DNA of 8,381 nt, taken from RYN-433 sp036558265 (lineage in GTDB: Bacteria > Planctomycetota > Phycisphaerae > Tepidisphaerales > Tepidisphaeraceae). Under the pieces are notes generated by a model, which was not told the DNA's origin, ran no database searches, and worked only from the letters and a program-made list of their open reading frames with translations. This document shows positions 1-4,018 of this stretch, one piece after another. The translations under genes were made by a program, and so were the position numbers. The stretch lies in assembly GCA_036558265.1 (NCBI GenBank), contig DATBFY010000491.1:1-8381 (forward strand). The letters run 5' to 3'. The number at the start of each line of letters is the position of its first letter. Within the stretch, counting starts at the first letter, position 1.

Positions 1-39
1 TTTCGCGACCGTGTAACTGACCTGTTGGGGCATAACCAT
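1..39 (-). CDS. Start of an unidentified gene running off the left edge
   Basis: Only 13 codons are visible, reading MVMPQQVSYTVAK and still open at base 1. The start was chosen because a GGAG Shine-Dalgarno (complement of 45-48) lies 5 nt upstream of the ATG at 39-37; a second in-frame ATG follows at 33-31. Another frame, starting ATG at 70-68 (MFFDAAGWRLNGY...), is also open to the edge. It lacks a ribosome site and has far fewer G/C third positions over the same bases, so I prefer the first frame. The upstream region and start codon lie inside the 158-bp repeated element (copy A), so this gene takes its translation start from that element. Nothing can be said about its function. Confidence 0.4.
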   Translation of the reverse strand, partial: MVMPQQVSYTVAK

Positions 40-189
40 TGAGTCTCCAGCCCGCCGCGTCAAAGAACATCCTTGAACCTCGGCGCGCACAACCGCGTGC
101 AAATGACTCTTAATCCTGCCTTTACGTTTCTTCAAGAAGAATATCGACAGGATGAATTCCAACTTCATGTAACGGAATCATGCGGTTGC
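32..189 (-). repeat. Repeat element copy A (158 bp, about 93% identical to copy B)
   Basis: Aligned by eye with 2466-2622, it shows about 10 substitutions and one single-base indel (an extra T at about 70). Read on the minus strand, it begins GCAACCGCATGATTCC and ends in TGGAGACTCAATGGTTAT, which contains a GGAG ribosome site and an ATG. Possible RNA structure includes a hairpin UUCUU-CUUG-AAGAA (complement of about 128-144). In copy B one A-U pair of this stem becomes a G-U wobble, so the stem is kept. The first bases (CAACCGC) could pair with an internal GCGGTTG. It lies directly upstream of the partial gene at the left edge. It has no ORF of its own that looks coding. Confidence 0.85.
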
Positions 190-511
190 CCCACCACCCT
201 CCCCTCCCGACGGGCGGGGGTGGCCCGGCTGCGGCGTTTTCCGGGACGGTGTAGGCACCGCGATAGCGGTGAAATCGGCTTCCGGGCCGCTTTGCAGTCA
301 AAGCTTCATCGTCCACGCGAGACCGGAGATTCTGATCCAAGCGCCGTTTCTTGGATCAGAATCGTAGGTTCGCGCCCCCCGAGCGCCGAATCCTCTGATA
401 AGAAAAGACGACTCACCGCCGCCCTCGACTCCTCGAACGCTCGTTCTCTCAAAATGCGGGCGATTGCCTCTCTTCTCGAAAAGACCCTTCGTCGGCAACG
501 CCTCCTCAAAA
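190..511. other. Gene-free stretch with hairpins and degenerate repeats
   Basis: These 322 bp lie between repeat copy A and the stop codon of the next minus-strand gene. Short open frames exist on both strands, but none has a ribosome site, a recognisable protein or consistent codon use. The stretch holds a C-rich/G-rich imperfect hairpin at about 194-223, a perfect 14-bp inverted repeat at 328-363, and a dispersed-repeat-like segment at 481-522 that runs into the neighbouring gene's last codons. It therefore reads as an accumulation of non-coding repeat elements downstream of the membrane protein gene. Confidence 0.5.
328..363. repeat. Perfect 14-bp inverted repeat with 8-nt loop
   Basis: GATTCTGATCCAAG at 328-341 is the exact reverse complement of CTTGGATCAGAATC at 350-363, separated by CGCCGTTT. 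Neither side is followed by a T-run, so it is not a standard intrinsic terminator. It is less GC-rich than its surroundings. It lies about 150 bp past the stop codon of the minus-strand gene at 512-1099. It could be a transcript-end stabiliser, a regulator site or a small palindromic mobile element. The sequence does not decide between these. Confidence 0.8.
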
Positions 512-522
512 TCAGGATGACG
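481..522 (-). repeat. Possible degenerate dispersed repeat (GTCATCCTGA... type)
   Basis: On the minus strand the stretch opens with CGTCATCCTGA, continues TTTTGAGGAGGCG and then TTGCCGACGAAGGGTCT. From memory, this resembles a palindromic intergenic repeat common in many large bacterial genomes (GTCATTCTGAGGAG...CGACGAAGGATCT). Only one half-unit is present here and the match is by recollection, not by search. If it is real, the stop codon of the 512-1099 gene (TGA, complement of 512-514) lies inside the repeat. Confidence 0.3.
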
Positions 523-1099
523 GCGCGACTGCTTCCGCCACAAGCCCCATCGCCTCCACGATCGTCCGCGCGATCTTGTCGAGCGTCTCGAAGCTCGGGC
601 TGGCCAACAGCACGATCACCGTGCTCGGTCTATTAGGCAGGTCCTTCGTCAGCACCTGGAGTTGATACATCGACCCGATCGCCAGTTCGACCGGACGCAC
701 TCGCACGGCGGCGATCTCGTACGCCCCGATCATCCGATCCACCGGCTCGTCGAGCGGATTCTGAACGTGCAGCACCGTGGGGTCGGCCACGAAGACGATC
801 GGATCGCGGCTGCGTCGAATCGCCCGCCGAAGGTAAATCGCGCCGATCGCAAACAGGGCCACCAGCACCGGAGCTACAATCCACGACCCTGTGACCACCA
901 TCGCGTAAAGGGCGACCAGACCACAGCCGGCGCAGATCGCGGTCGGTAGGGCGAGCGTGAAGACCAACCGCTTGGGCGTGTCCGGCGCGATCGTGATCGA
1001 CACCCGGTTACCCAGCTGGCTGATCCGCACAGAGCCGGGCTCCAGCGGACGCGTGTAGTCGAGAACCGGCGCTGCTCCAGACATCCTCTCCCATCCCAT
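512..1099 (-). CDS. Two-helix membrane protein of unknown function
   Basis: The product has 195 residues and belongs to no family I recognise. Residues 1-43 are probably cytosolic and carry a short LDYTRP motif (13-18). Two hydrophobic helices follow at about 44-68 and 71-90, then a basic stretch (RRAIRRSRDP, 91-100). The last 95 residues are soluble and beta-rich (IVFVADPTVLHV... YQLQVLTKDL... TVIVLLAS). This layout, a helical hairpin followed by a soluble domain, recalls bacterial membrane proteins with PH-like cytosolic domains, but that is only a resemblance. The ATG at 1099 has GGGAG about 8 nt upstream; an in-frame ATG at residue 6 is a plausible alternative. The gene is isolated between repeat-derived sequences: a 33-bp copy of a metalloprotease C-terminus lies 8 bp upstream and hairpin-rich DNA lies downstream. 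Confidence 0.75.
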   Translation of the reverse strand: MGWERMSGAAPVLDYTRPLEPGSVRISQLGNRVSITIAPDTPKRLVFTLALPTAICAGCGLVALYAMVVTGSWIVAPVLVALFAIGAIYLRRAIRRSRDPIVFVADPTVLHVQNPLDEPVDRMIGAYEIAAVRVRPVELAIGSMYQLQVLTKDLPNRPSTVIVLLASPSFETLDKIARTIVEAMGLVAEAVAPSS

Positions 1100-1107
1100 T
1101 TAATTCA

Positions 1108-1140
1108 CTCCCTCAACGCCTCGGGAACCCCCAATCCGCC
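1108..1140 (-). repeat. 33-bp copy of the metalloprotease gene's 3' end
   Basis: This segment matches 2712-2744 at 30 of 33 positions. On the minus strand both encode ADWGFPR plus one residue and then TGA at the same aligned place (ADWGFPRR-stop here, ADWGFPRP-stop in the intact gene). Conservation of the reading frame and stop suggests a remnant of a related coding sequence, not a chance match. The HExxH part of the protein is absent upstream of this copy. Confidence 0.7.
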
Positions 1141-1235
1141 ATCGTAAGCGCCGCGATCGCCTTTTCGCGTGGCGGATACGGCCGGTGAACGACTGCCGCT
1201 GGTAAGCAGCACGCCAGCGACCAAGCCGCGCCGTC
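1113..1235 (-). pseudogene. Possible C-terminal remnant of a metalloprotease paralogue
   Basis: The frame ending in MADWGFPRR-stop stays open for 40 codons, from a stop at 1238-1236 down to 1113. It reads ...REKAIAALTMADWGFPRR at its end. Only the last eight residues resemble the intact HExxH protein at 2717-3106; the upstream part shows no HExxH and no start with a ribosome site. It may be a decayed paralogue, or a short tail copied by recombination. A tiny real gene from the ATG at the MADWGF position seems unlikely at nine codons. Confidence 0.25.
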
Positions 1236-1375
1236 TCAGACTCTGTTCCCTCGAAGTCCACAGGCAGGCAGACCTCCGTCGCATAACGTAGTGCCGTTCA
1301 CTGACTGCGGCCGCGCCGACGACCATTGTGAATCACAGTAAACGCTCCGCGGCCACGGTATAGTGCAGCGGCGGC
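1141..1375. other. Gene-free interval, nothing clear
   Basis: These 235 bp separate the DUF4304-like gene from the tail remnant. A minus-strand frame (MVVGAAAVSERHYV...) spans 1105-1326, but it has no ribosome site or recognisable protein and disagrees in frame with the ADWGFPRR remnant. A short dyad TGTGA-T-TCACA (complement of about 1327-1337) is seen, but its spacing does not fit a CRP-type site. No terminator with a T-run was found after the DUF4304-like gene. Confidence 0.4.
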
Positions 1376-1969
1376 TTAGCTCGTCTGCGGGAACGGCTCC
1401 GCCGTGAACAGCCGCGGCGCACCTGGAGAACCCAATGCCGCCTTCCATTCCTTCCGCCGGTCCAGTTGCCTCAACGCCCAGCGGAACGCCGTGAGCGACG
1501 TCCGCGCGCCGAGCCAACCCAGCCCGTCGGTCCGAAGGATGCTCATGACCTCCGCGAACTCCTTCCGCATGACGCGCGGGTCCTCGCTCTGACGCCACCA
1601 GTGGTCGTGCGGCTGCGGACACCGCCCGAGAAGGCGATCCACGACGCCGCGGTCCGGGGGTCGGAAGAACCCCAGCCGCTGCACGAGGTCGGACAAGCAC
1701 TCCGGCGATTGCGGCTCGCCATCCGGGACGCGCCATGACGGCGGAAAGTGGTCGCGGTTGAACACGGCGAGGTTGACCGTGAACCGCCCGATCGACCACC
1801 CTTTCTGCCCGATTTGGAACTCGATGATCTGGGTCGAGCGCGTCCGCTCGTGCTCGACCACGCGGCGGAAGATCTGCCACTCGCCCAACGTGAAACCCTC
1901 GGCGGCGAGGGCCGGGACCACGTCGGCGCCGAACTGCCGGTCGAACTCGCGAAGCGCTGCGGACGGCAT
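1376..1969 (-). CDS. DUF4304-like protein
   Basis: The 197-residue product starts MPSAALREFDRQFGADVVPALAAEGF and contains FQIGQKGWSIGRFTVNLAVF (51-70). That is the usual pattern of the DUF4304 family: an N-terminal helix, then GF, then aromatic and FQ strands ending in FTVNL. Members are soluble proteins of unknown function, often found among accessory genes. The remainder (71-197) is rich in Trp, Arg and Pro and is not diagnostic. The frame stays open upstream to a GTG at 2089 and an ATG at 2071, overlapping the preceding gene's stop. However, that extra 5' segment (MPDNPPMQGTGAAGIVSLVR...) coincides with a hairpin-forming element and looks like a translated intergenic repeat. I therefore start at 1969, where the family homology begins; no ribosome site supports any of the starts. 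Confidence 0.65.
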   Translation of the reverse strand: MPSAALREFDRQFGADVVPALAAEGFTLGEWQIFRRVVEHERTRSTQIIEFQIGQKGWSIGRFTVNLAVFNRDHFPPSWRVPDGEPQSPECLSDLVQRLGFFRPPDRGVVDRLLGRCPQPHDHWWRQSEDPRVMRKEFAEVMSILRTDGLGWLGARTSLTAFRWALRQLDRRKEWKAALGSPGAPRLFTAEPFPQTS

Positions 1970-2005
1970 ACGGTGTCGTGGCGAACTAACGTAGGGCCGA
2001 TCAAC

Positions 2006-2063
2006 GGCCGGAGCCGCGCCCGGCAGCGCTCGGACGAGAGAAACTATACCCGCGGCTCCGGTC
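2006..2063. repeat. Structured element with an 11-13 bp stem upstream of the DUF4304-like gene
   Basis: CCGGAGCCGCG (2008-2018) and CGCGGCTCCGG (2051-2061) are perfect reverse complements around a 32-nt loop. The stem extends by a G-T wobble and a G-C pair to 2006-2063. Translated on the minus strand, the surroundings read NPPMQGTGAAGIVSLVR. I recall near-identical peptides at the ends of many unrelated predicted proteins from such genomes, which would mark this as a dispersed intergenic element. Only one copy lies in this window, so that part is recollection. Confidence 0.6.
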
Positions 2064-2078
2064 CCTTGCATTGGCGGG

Positions 2079-2453
2079 TTATCCGGCACGGCCAGACCGG
2101 CGAGCCGACAGCACGAACAGCGCGATGCCCGCGCCCGCGAATGCCAGCGCGAAGTAGGTCGTCGGCAGACTTAGAAGCGGGCGAGGAACGTACGCCTGGC
2201 CGTTGAAAGGCGGGTAGTCGAACACGGTCCCGGCAGGACGCGTCGCTGCCTGCGCACGCGTGGTCCGCTCGAACTGCTGGTACGCAGGCGTCGGAGTCGC
2301 GAGTTTCCGTGCAAGTACGTAGCTCATGAAGCTGCAGTAAAGTGCCGCGACAAAGCAGCCCGCCATCAGCCACGCGATGACCCGCCGCAACTGCCACCGG
2401 TCAGGATGCGCCGACGGGCGTTGGTAATCAATCTTCGGTGACTCGAGCGACAT
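2079..2453 (-). CDS. Small two-helix membrane protein of unknown function
   Basis: The product has 124 residues: a polar N-terminus with an IDYQRP motif (8-13), a first helix at about 25-47 (VIAWLMAGCFVAALYCSFMSYVL), a Pro/Gln/Thr-rich loop of about 50 residues with DYPPFNGQAYVPRP (79-92), and a second helix at about 98-117 before a short basic tail. It matches no family I know. The ATG at 2453 is chosen because it lies just past the end of repeat copy B. The frame runs on upstream through the repeat (MCAPGFKVFFDARRWRLNGYSALR...) to 2525, but those codons belong to the duplicated element. The stop of a five-codon leader frame lies 2 nt before this ATG. The gene sits between the metalloprotease-like gene and the DUF4304-like gene on the same strand. 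Confidence 0.6.
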   Translation of the reverse strand: MSLESPKIDYQRPSAHPDRWQLRRVIAWLMAGCFVAALYCSFMSYVLARKLATPTPAYQQFERTTRAQAATRPAGTVFDYPPFNGQAYVPRPLLSLPTTYFALAFAGAGIALFVLSARRSGRAG

Positions 2454-2455
2454 CC

Positions 2456-2473
2456 TTAGTGCCGAATAACCAT
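2456..2473 (-). promoter_or_regulatory. Five-codon leader frame from the repeat's ribosome site
   Basis: The GGAG and ATG carried by repeat copy B (complement of 2479-2482 and 2471-2473) open a frame MVIRH that stops at TAA, 2 nt before the ATG of the 124-residue membrane protein. In copy A the same GGAG/ATG opens a longer frame. This arrangement would allow translational re-initiation at the downstream gene, or may simply be a by-product of the repeat having moved in. Confidence 0.35.
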
Positions 2474-2622
2474 TGAGTCTCCATCGCCTCGCGTCAAAGA
2501 ACACCTTGAACCCCGGCGCGCACAACCGCGTGCAAATGACTCTTAATCCTGCCTTTAGGTTCCTTCAAGAAGAATATTGACAGCATGAATTCCAACTTCA
2601 TGTAAGGGAATCATGCGGTTGC
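2466..2622 (-). repeat. Repeat element copy B (157 bp)
   Basis: This is the second copy of the element at 32-189, in the same orientation and 2.4 kb away. Differences cluster near the gene-proximal end (four of about ten substitutions within 10 bp after the conserved ATAACCATTGAGTCTCCA), while long blocks are identical, such as ACAACCGCGTGCAAATGACT. On the minus strand it lies between the metalloprotease-like gene and the small membrane protein and ends at that protein's start region. It probably supplies a 5' leader and perhaps a promoter, although no convincing -35/-10 pair was found in it. Confidence 0.85.
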
Positions 2623-2711
2623 TCGATCGCCGCGGTCGCGTCCCACATCAACGAGGAAATGGAGTCGGGAAGTCAAGGAATTCGACCCGTCATTCCCGCC
2701 GCGCCGAATCG
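2623..2711. other. Short spacer between repeat copy B and the metalloprotease-like gene
   Basis: These 89 bp contain no gene I can support. No terminator-like hairpin with a T-run follows the metalloprotease-like gene on the minus strand, so read-through into the downstream small membrane protein gene is possible. Confidence 0.4.
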
Positions 2712-2744
2712 CTCCCTCACGGCCTCGGAAACCCCCAATCCGCC
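2712..2744 (-). repeat. Partner copy of the 33-bp 3'-end repeat, inside the metalloprotease-like gene
   Basis: It matches 1108-1140 with three substitutions and covers the last codons, the stop and 5 bp after it. In both places the order on the minus strand is this tail first and the 158-bp element further downstream. That suggests the two were duplicated together or belong to a common cassette. Confidence 0.7.
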
Positions 2745-3106
2745 GCCAGCGAATCCGCCGCGTGCTCCGGGTCCTCCCCCTGGTGCCGCCCCCCGTTCCG
2801 TAGGTGCGCGTGCGCCAGCTCGTGCGCGATCACCCACCGGATAAACTCGTCCGGCCGGCGCCGCAGCGTCCGCTTGAGCACCACGCACCGGCTCGGCCGA
2901 CGCGCCGCCGGCGCCGCCAGCGGGATCTCCAAGCCCCCCGGCCCCGGCTCGTAATCGCAGATCATGAACGACGGGTCGGTGAAAAAGTCCCGCTGCACGT
3001 GCGGCGGCAACGCCGCGAACACCGTCCGCACATGCCTCCCCAACGTCGCCTCGATCGAGAACGACGCCAGCCAACTCTCAAATCCAATAAGCGGCGGCAA
3101 CCCCAT
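2717..3106 (-). CDS. Small HExxH zinc-metalloprotease-like protein
   Basis: The 129-residue product carries the zinc-protease signature HELAH at 95-99, within VIAHELAHAHLRNGG. This is followed by EDPEHAADSLAADWGF (111-126), where E114 or D118 could be the third metal ligand. The spacing resembles ImmA/IrrE-type (M78/DUF955) and similar minimal bacterial metallopeptidases, but the protein is short and the N-terminal half (1-75) is not diagnostic. There is no signal peptide or membrane helix, so it is probably cytosolic. The ATG at 3106 is preferred; a TTG at 3142 would add 12 residues and neither start has a good ribosome site. It is first in the minus-strand run, downstream of an AT-rich intergenic region that may hold its promoter. 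Its C-terminal codons recur at 1108-1140. The substrate is unknown. Confidence 0.65.
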   Translation of the reverse strand: MGLPPLIGFESWLASFSIEATLGRHVRTVFAALPPHVQRDFFTDPSFMICDYEPGPGGLEIPLAAPAARRPSRCVVLKRTLRRRPDEFIRWVIAHELAHAHLRNGGRHQGEDPEHAADSLAADWGFPRP

Positions 3107-3385
3107 GCCGATCGATTCTAGGGATCCACACCCCAATTCCAAACGTGCGGGCTAGCGGCTTCGGCAGCTAGCTCTTCCGAACAAAGGAACCCTGTAACAC
3201 CTGAGAAAACCTTATCTTACACCAGCACCGCAAATTTCCTGATTTTTGAGGAATTTTCCCGCATTTCAGCCTGTTCCCCACCGCGTATCGTTGCGCCTCG
3301 TGGGTGGCGCGCACCCCGCGCGTGCGGGGCTTCACGTCGCCGGTGACCCAACGGGCACCGACAAGGGAACCAGAGGAGGTCGGAT
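3107..3385. other. Divergent intergenic region with two hairpins
   Basis: This 279-bp spacer separates the minus-strand metalloprotease-like gene from the plus-strand CHRD gene and should hold promoters for both. About 3180-3275 is notably AT-rich for this genome. It contains an imperfect inverted repeat at 3232-3257 (AAATTTCCT, loop GATTTTTG, AGGAATTTT; one mismatch). A GC-rich hairpin CCCCGC-GCGT-GCGGGG lies at 3314-3329 in the likely 5' leader of the CHRD gene. I found no convincing paired -35/-10 elements. Confidence 0.45.
3374..3379 (+). promoter_or_regulatory. Strong ribosome binding site of the CHRD gene
   Basis: AGGAGG lies 6 nt upstream of the ATG at 3386. It is the best Shine-Dalgarno in the window, where most genes have weak ones, and it fixes the start even though the frame is open upstream. 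Confidence 0.85.
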
Positions 3386-3955
3386 ATGCGGCACACGTTC
3401 AAATGGGCCTTGGGACTGGCGCTGGCCGTCTGCACGTCTTCGGCGCTGGCCGCCAGTCAAACCTTCAATCTCAACGCCAACGGCATTAAGGAGGTCAGCG
3501 CCGCCGGTGTGCCCGGCCAGGGCGACCCCGACGCCACTGCCATCGGGACTCTTACCCTGGATGACGGCACCGGCGGCACCACGGGAACCGCCACCTTCAA
3601 TGTCACCTTCGCCAACCTCGATTTCCCCATCACCGGCTACCACATCCACCAGGCGCCAGCCACCACCACCGGCTCGATCATCCTCGATTTCCAGGCCCGG
3701 ATGACGGCCGAGAGCATCCGTAACGGCAACAGCTTCGTCGGCACCGTCACCGGCTTGAACTCCACGACCATCGACAACGTCCTCACCAACCCCAGCAATT
3801 TCTACATGAATTTCCACAACGGGACGTTCCCCGGCGGTGCCGTACGCGACCAGCTACCCGAGCCCGGCTCGCTCTGCCTCCTGGCCCTGGGCGGTATGAC
3901 CGCCCTCTTGTCGCGGACGAGAAAAAGAATTTGCAACCCGCGCAACATCCCCTAA
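3386..3955 (+). CDS. Secreted CHRD-domain protein with PEP-CTERM-type sorting tail
   Basis: The product has 189 residues. Residues 1-22 are a signal peptide (basic MRHTFK, hydrophobic core, cleavage probably after ALA). Residues about 25-157 form a CHRD domain: the motifs GYHIHQ (84-89) and FYMNFHNGTFPGGAVRDQL (139-157) fit its hallmark HIH and N-H-FPGG-R-QL pattern. The end has a PEP motif (158-160), a short hydrophobic helix (161-175) and a basic cluster SRTRKR (176-181). This is the layout of PEP-CTERM proteins, which are cleaved and anchored by an exosortase and are often linked to extracellular matrix. Oddly, eight further residues (ICNPRNIP) follow the basic cluster, where such proteins usually end; single-base shifts at the A-run do not give a shorter tail. 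The domain's biochemical role is unknown. The gene stands alone, with its own strong ribosome site and terminator. Confidence 0.88.
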   Translation: MRHTFKWALGLALAVCTSSALAASQTFNLNANGIKEVSAAGVPGQGDPDATAIGTLTLDDGTGGTTGTATFNVTFANLDFPITGYHIHQAPATTTGSIILDFQARMTAESIRNGNSFVGTVTGLNSTTIDNVLTNPSNFYMNFHNGTFPGGAVRDQLPEPGSLCLLALGGMTALLSRTRKRICNPRNIP

Positions 3956-3976
3956 ATTGACACTGACGGAGAGGGC

Positions 3977-4018
3977 GAACCCCGGCTAGCGCGCAAGCGC
4001 CGGTCGGGGTTCTGTTTT
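3977..4018 (+). terminator. Intrinsic terminator between the convergent CHRD and topoisomerase genes
   Basis: Arms 3977-3992 and 3997-4012 form a 16-bp stem (GAACCCCG pairing with CGGGGTTC, and GCGC with GCGC, with two G-U pairs and one mismatch between) capped by a GCAA tetraloop, followed by TGTTTT. The T-run is on the plus side, serving the CHRD gene 22 bp upstream. The stem also lies immediately past the topoisomerase stop codon on the other strand, where no T-run follows it. Confidence 0.85.

Noticed and set aside
73..636. 187-residue plus-strand open frame across repeat copy A and the following spacer
   Set aside because: It crosses a non-coding repeat, two hairpins and the antisense of the 512-1099 gene, and its translation is low-complexity Arg/Ser/Pro with no motif.
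1327..1337. TGTGA/TCACA dyad resembling a CRP half-site pair
   Set aside because: Only one base separates the half-sites, whereas CRP-type sites need about six; one occurrence, no associated promoter.
1236..1880. 214-residue minus-strand open frame overlapping the DUF4304-like gene
   Set aside because: It is a frame shadow of a GC-rich gene: Arg/Ala/Pro-rich, no motif, no ribosome site.
1..3143. Possible CRISPR array or integron-like cassette array, given repeated elements between small genes
   Set aside because: There are only two long copies 2.4 kb apart, with no regular short repeats or spacers, no attC-type sites and no integrase or cas gene.
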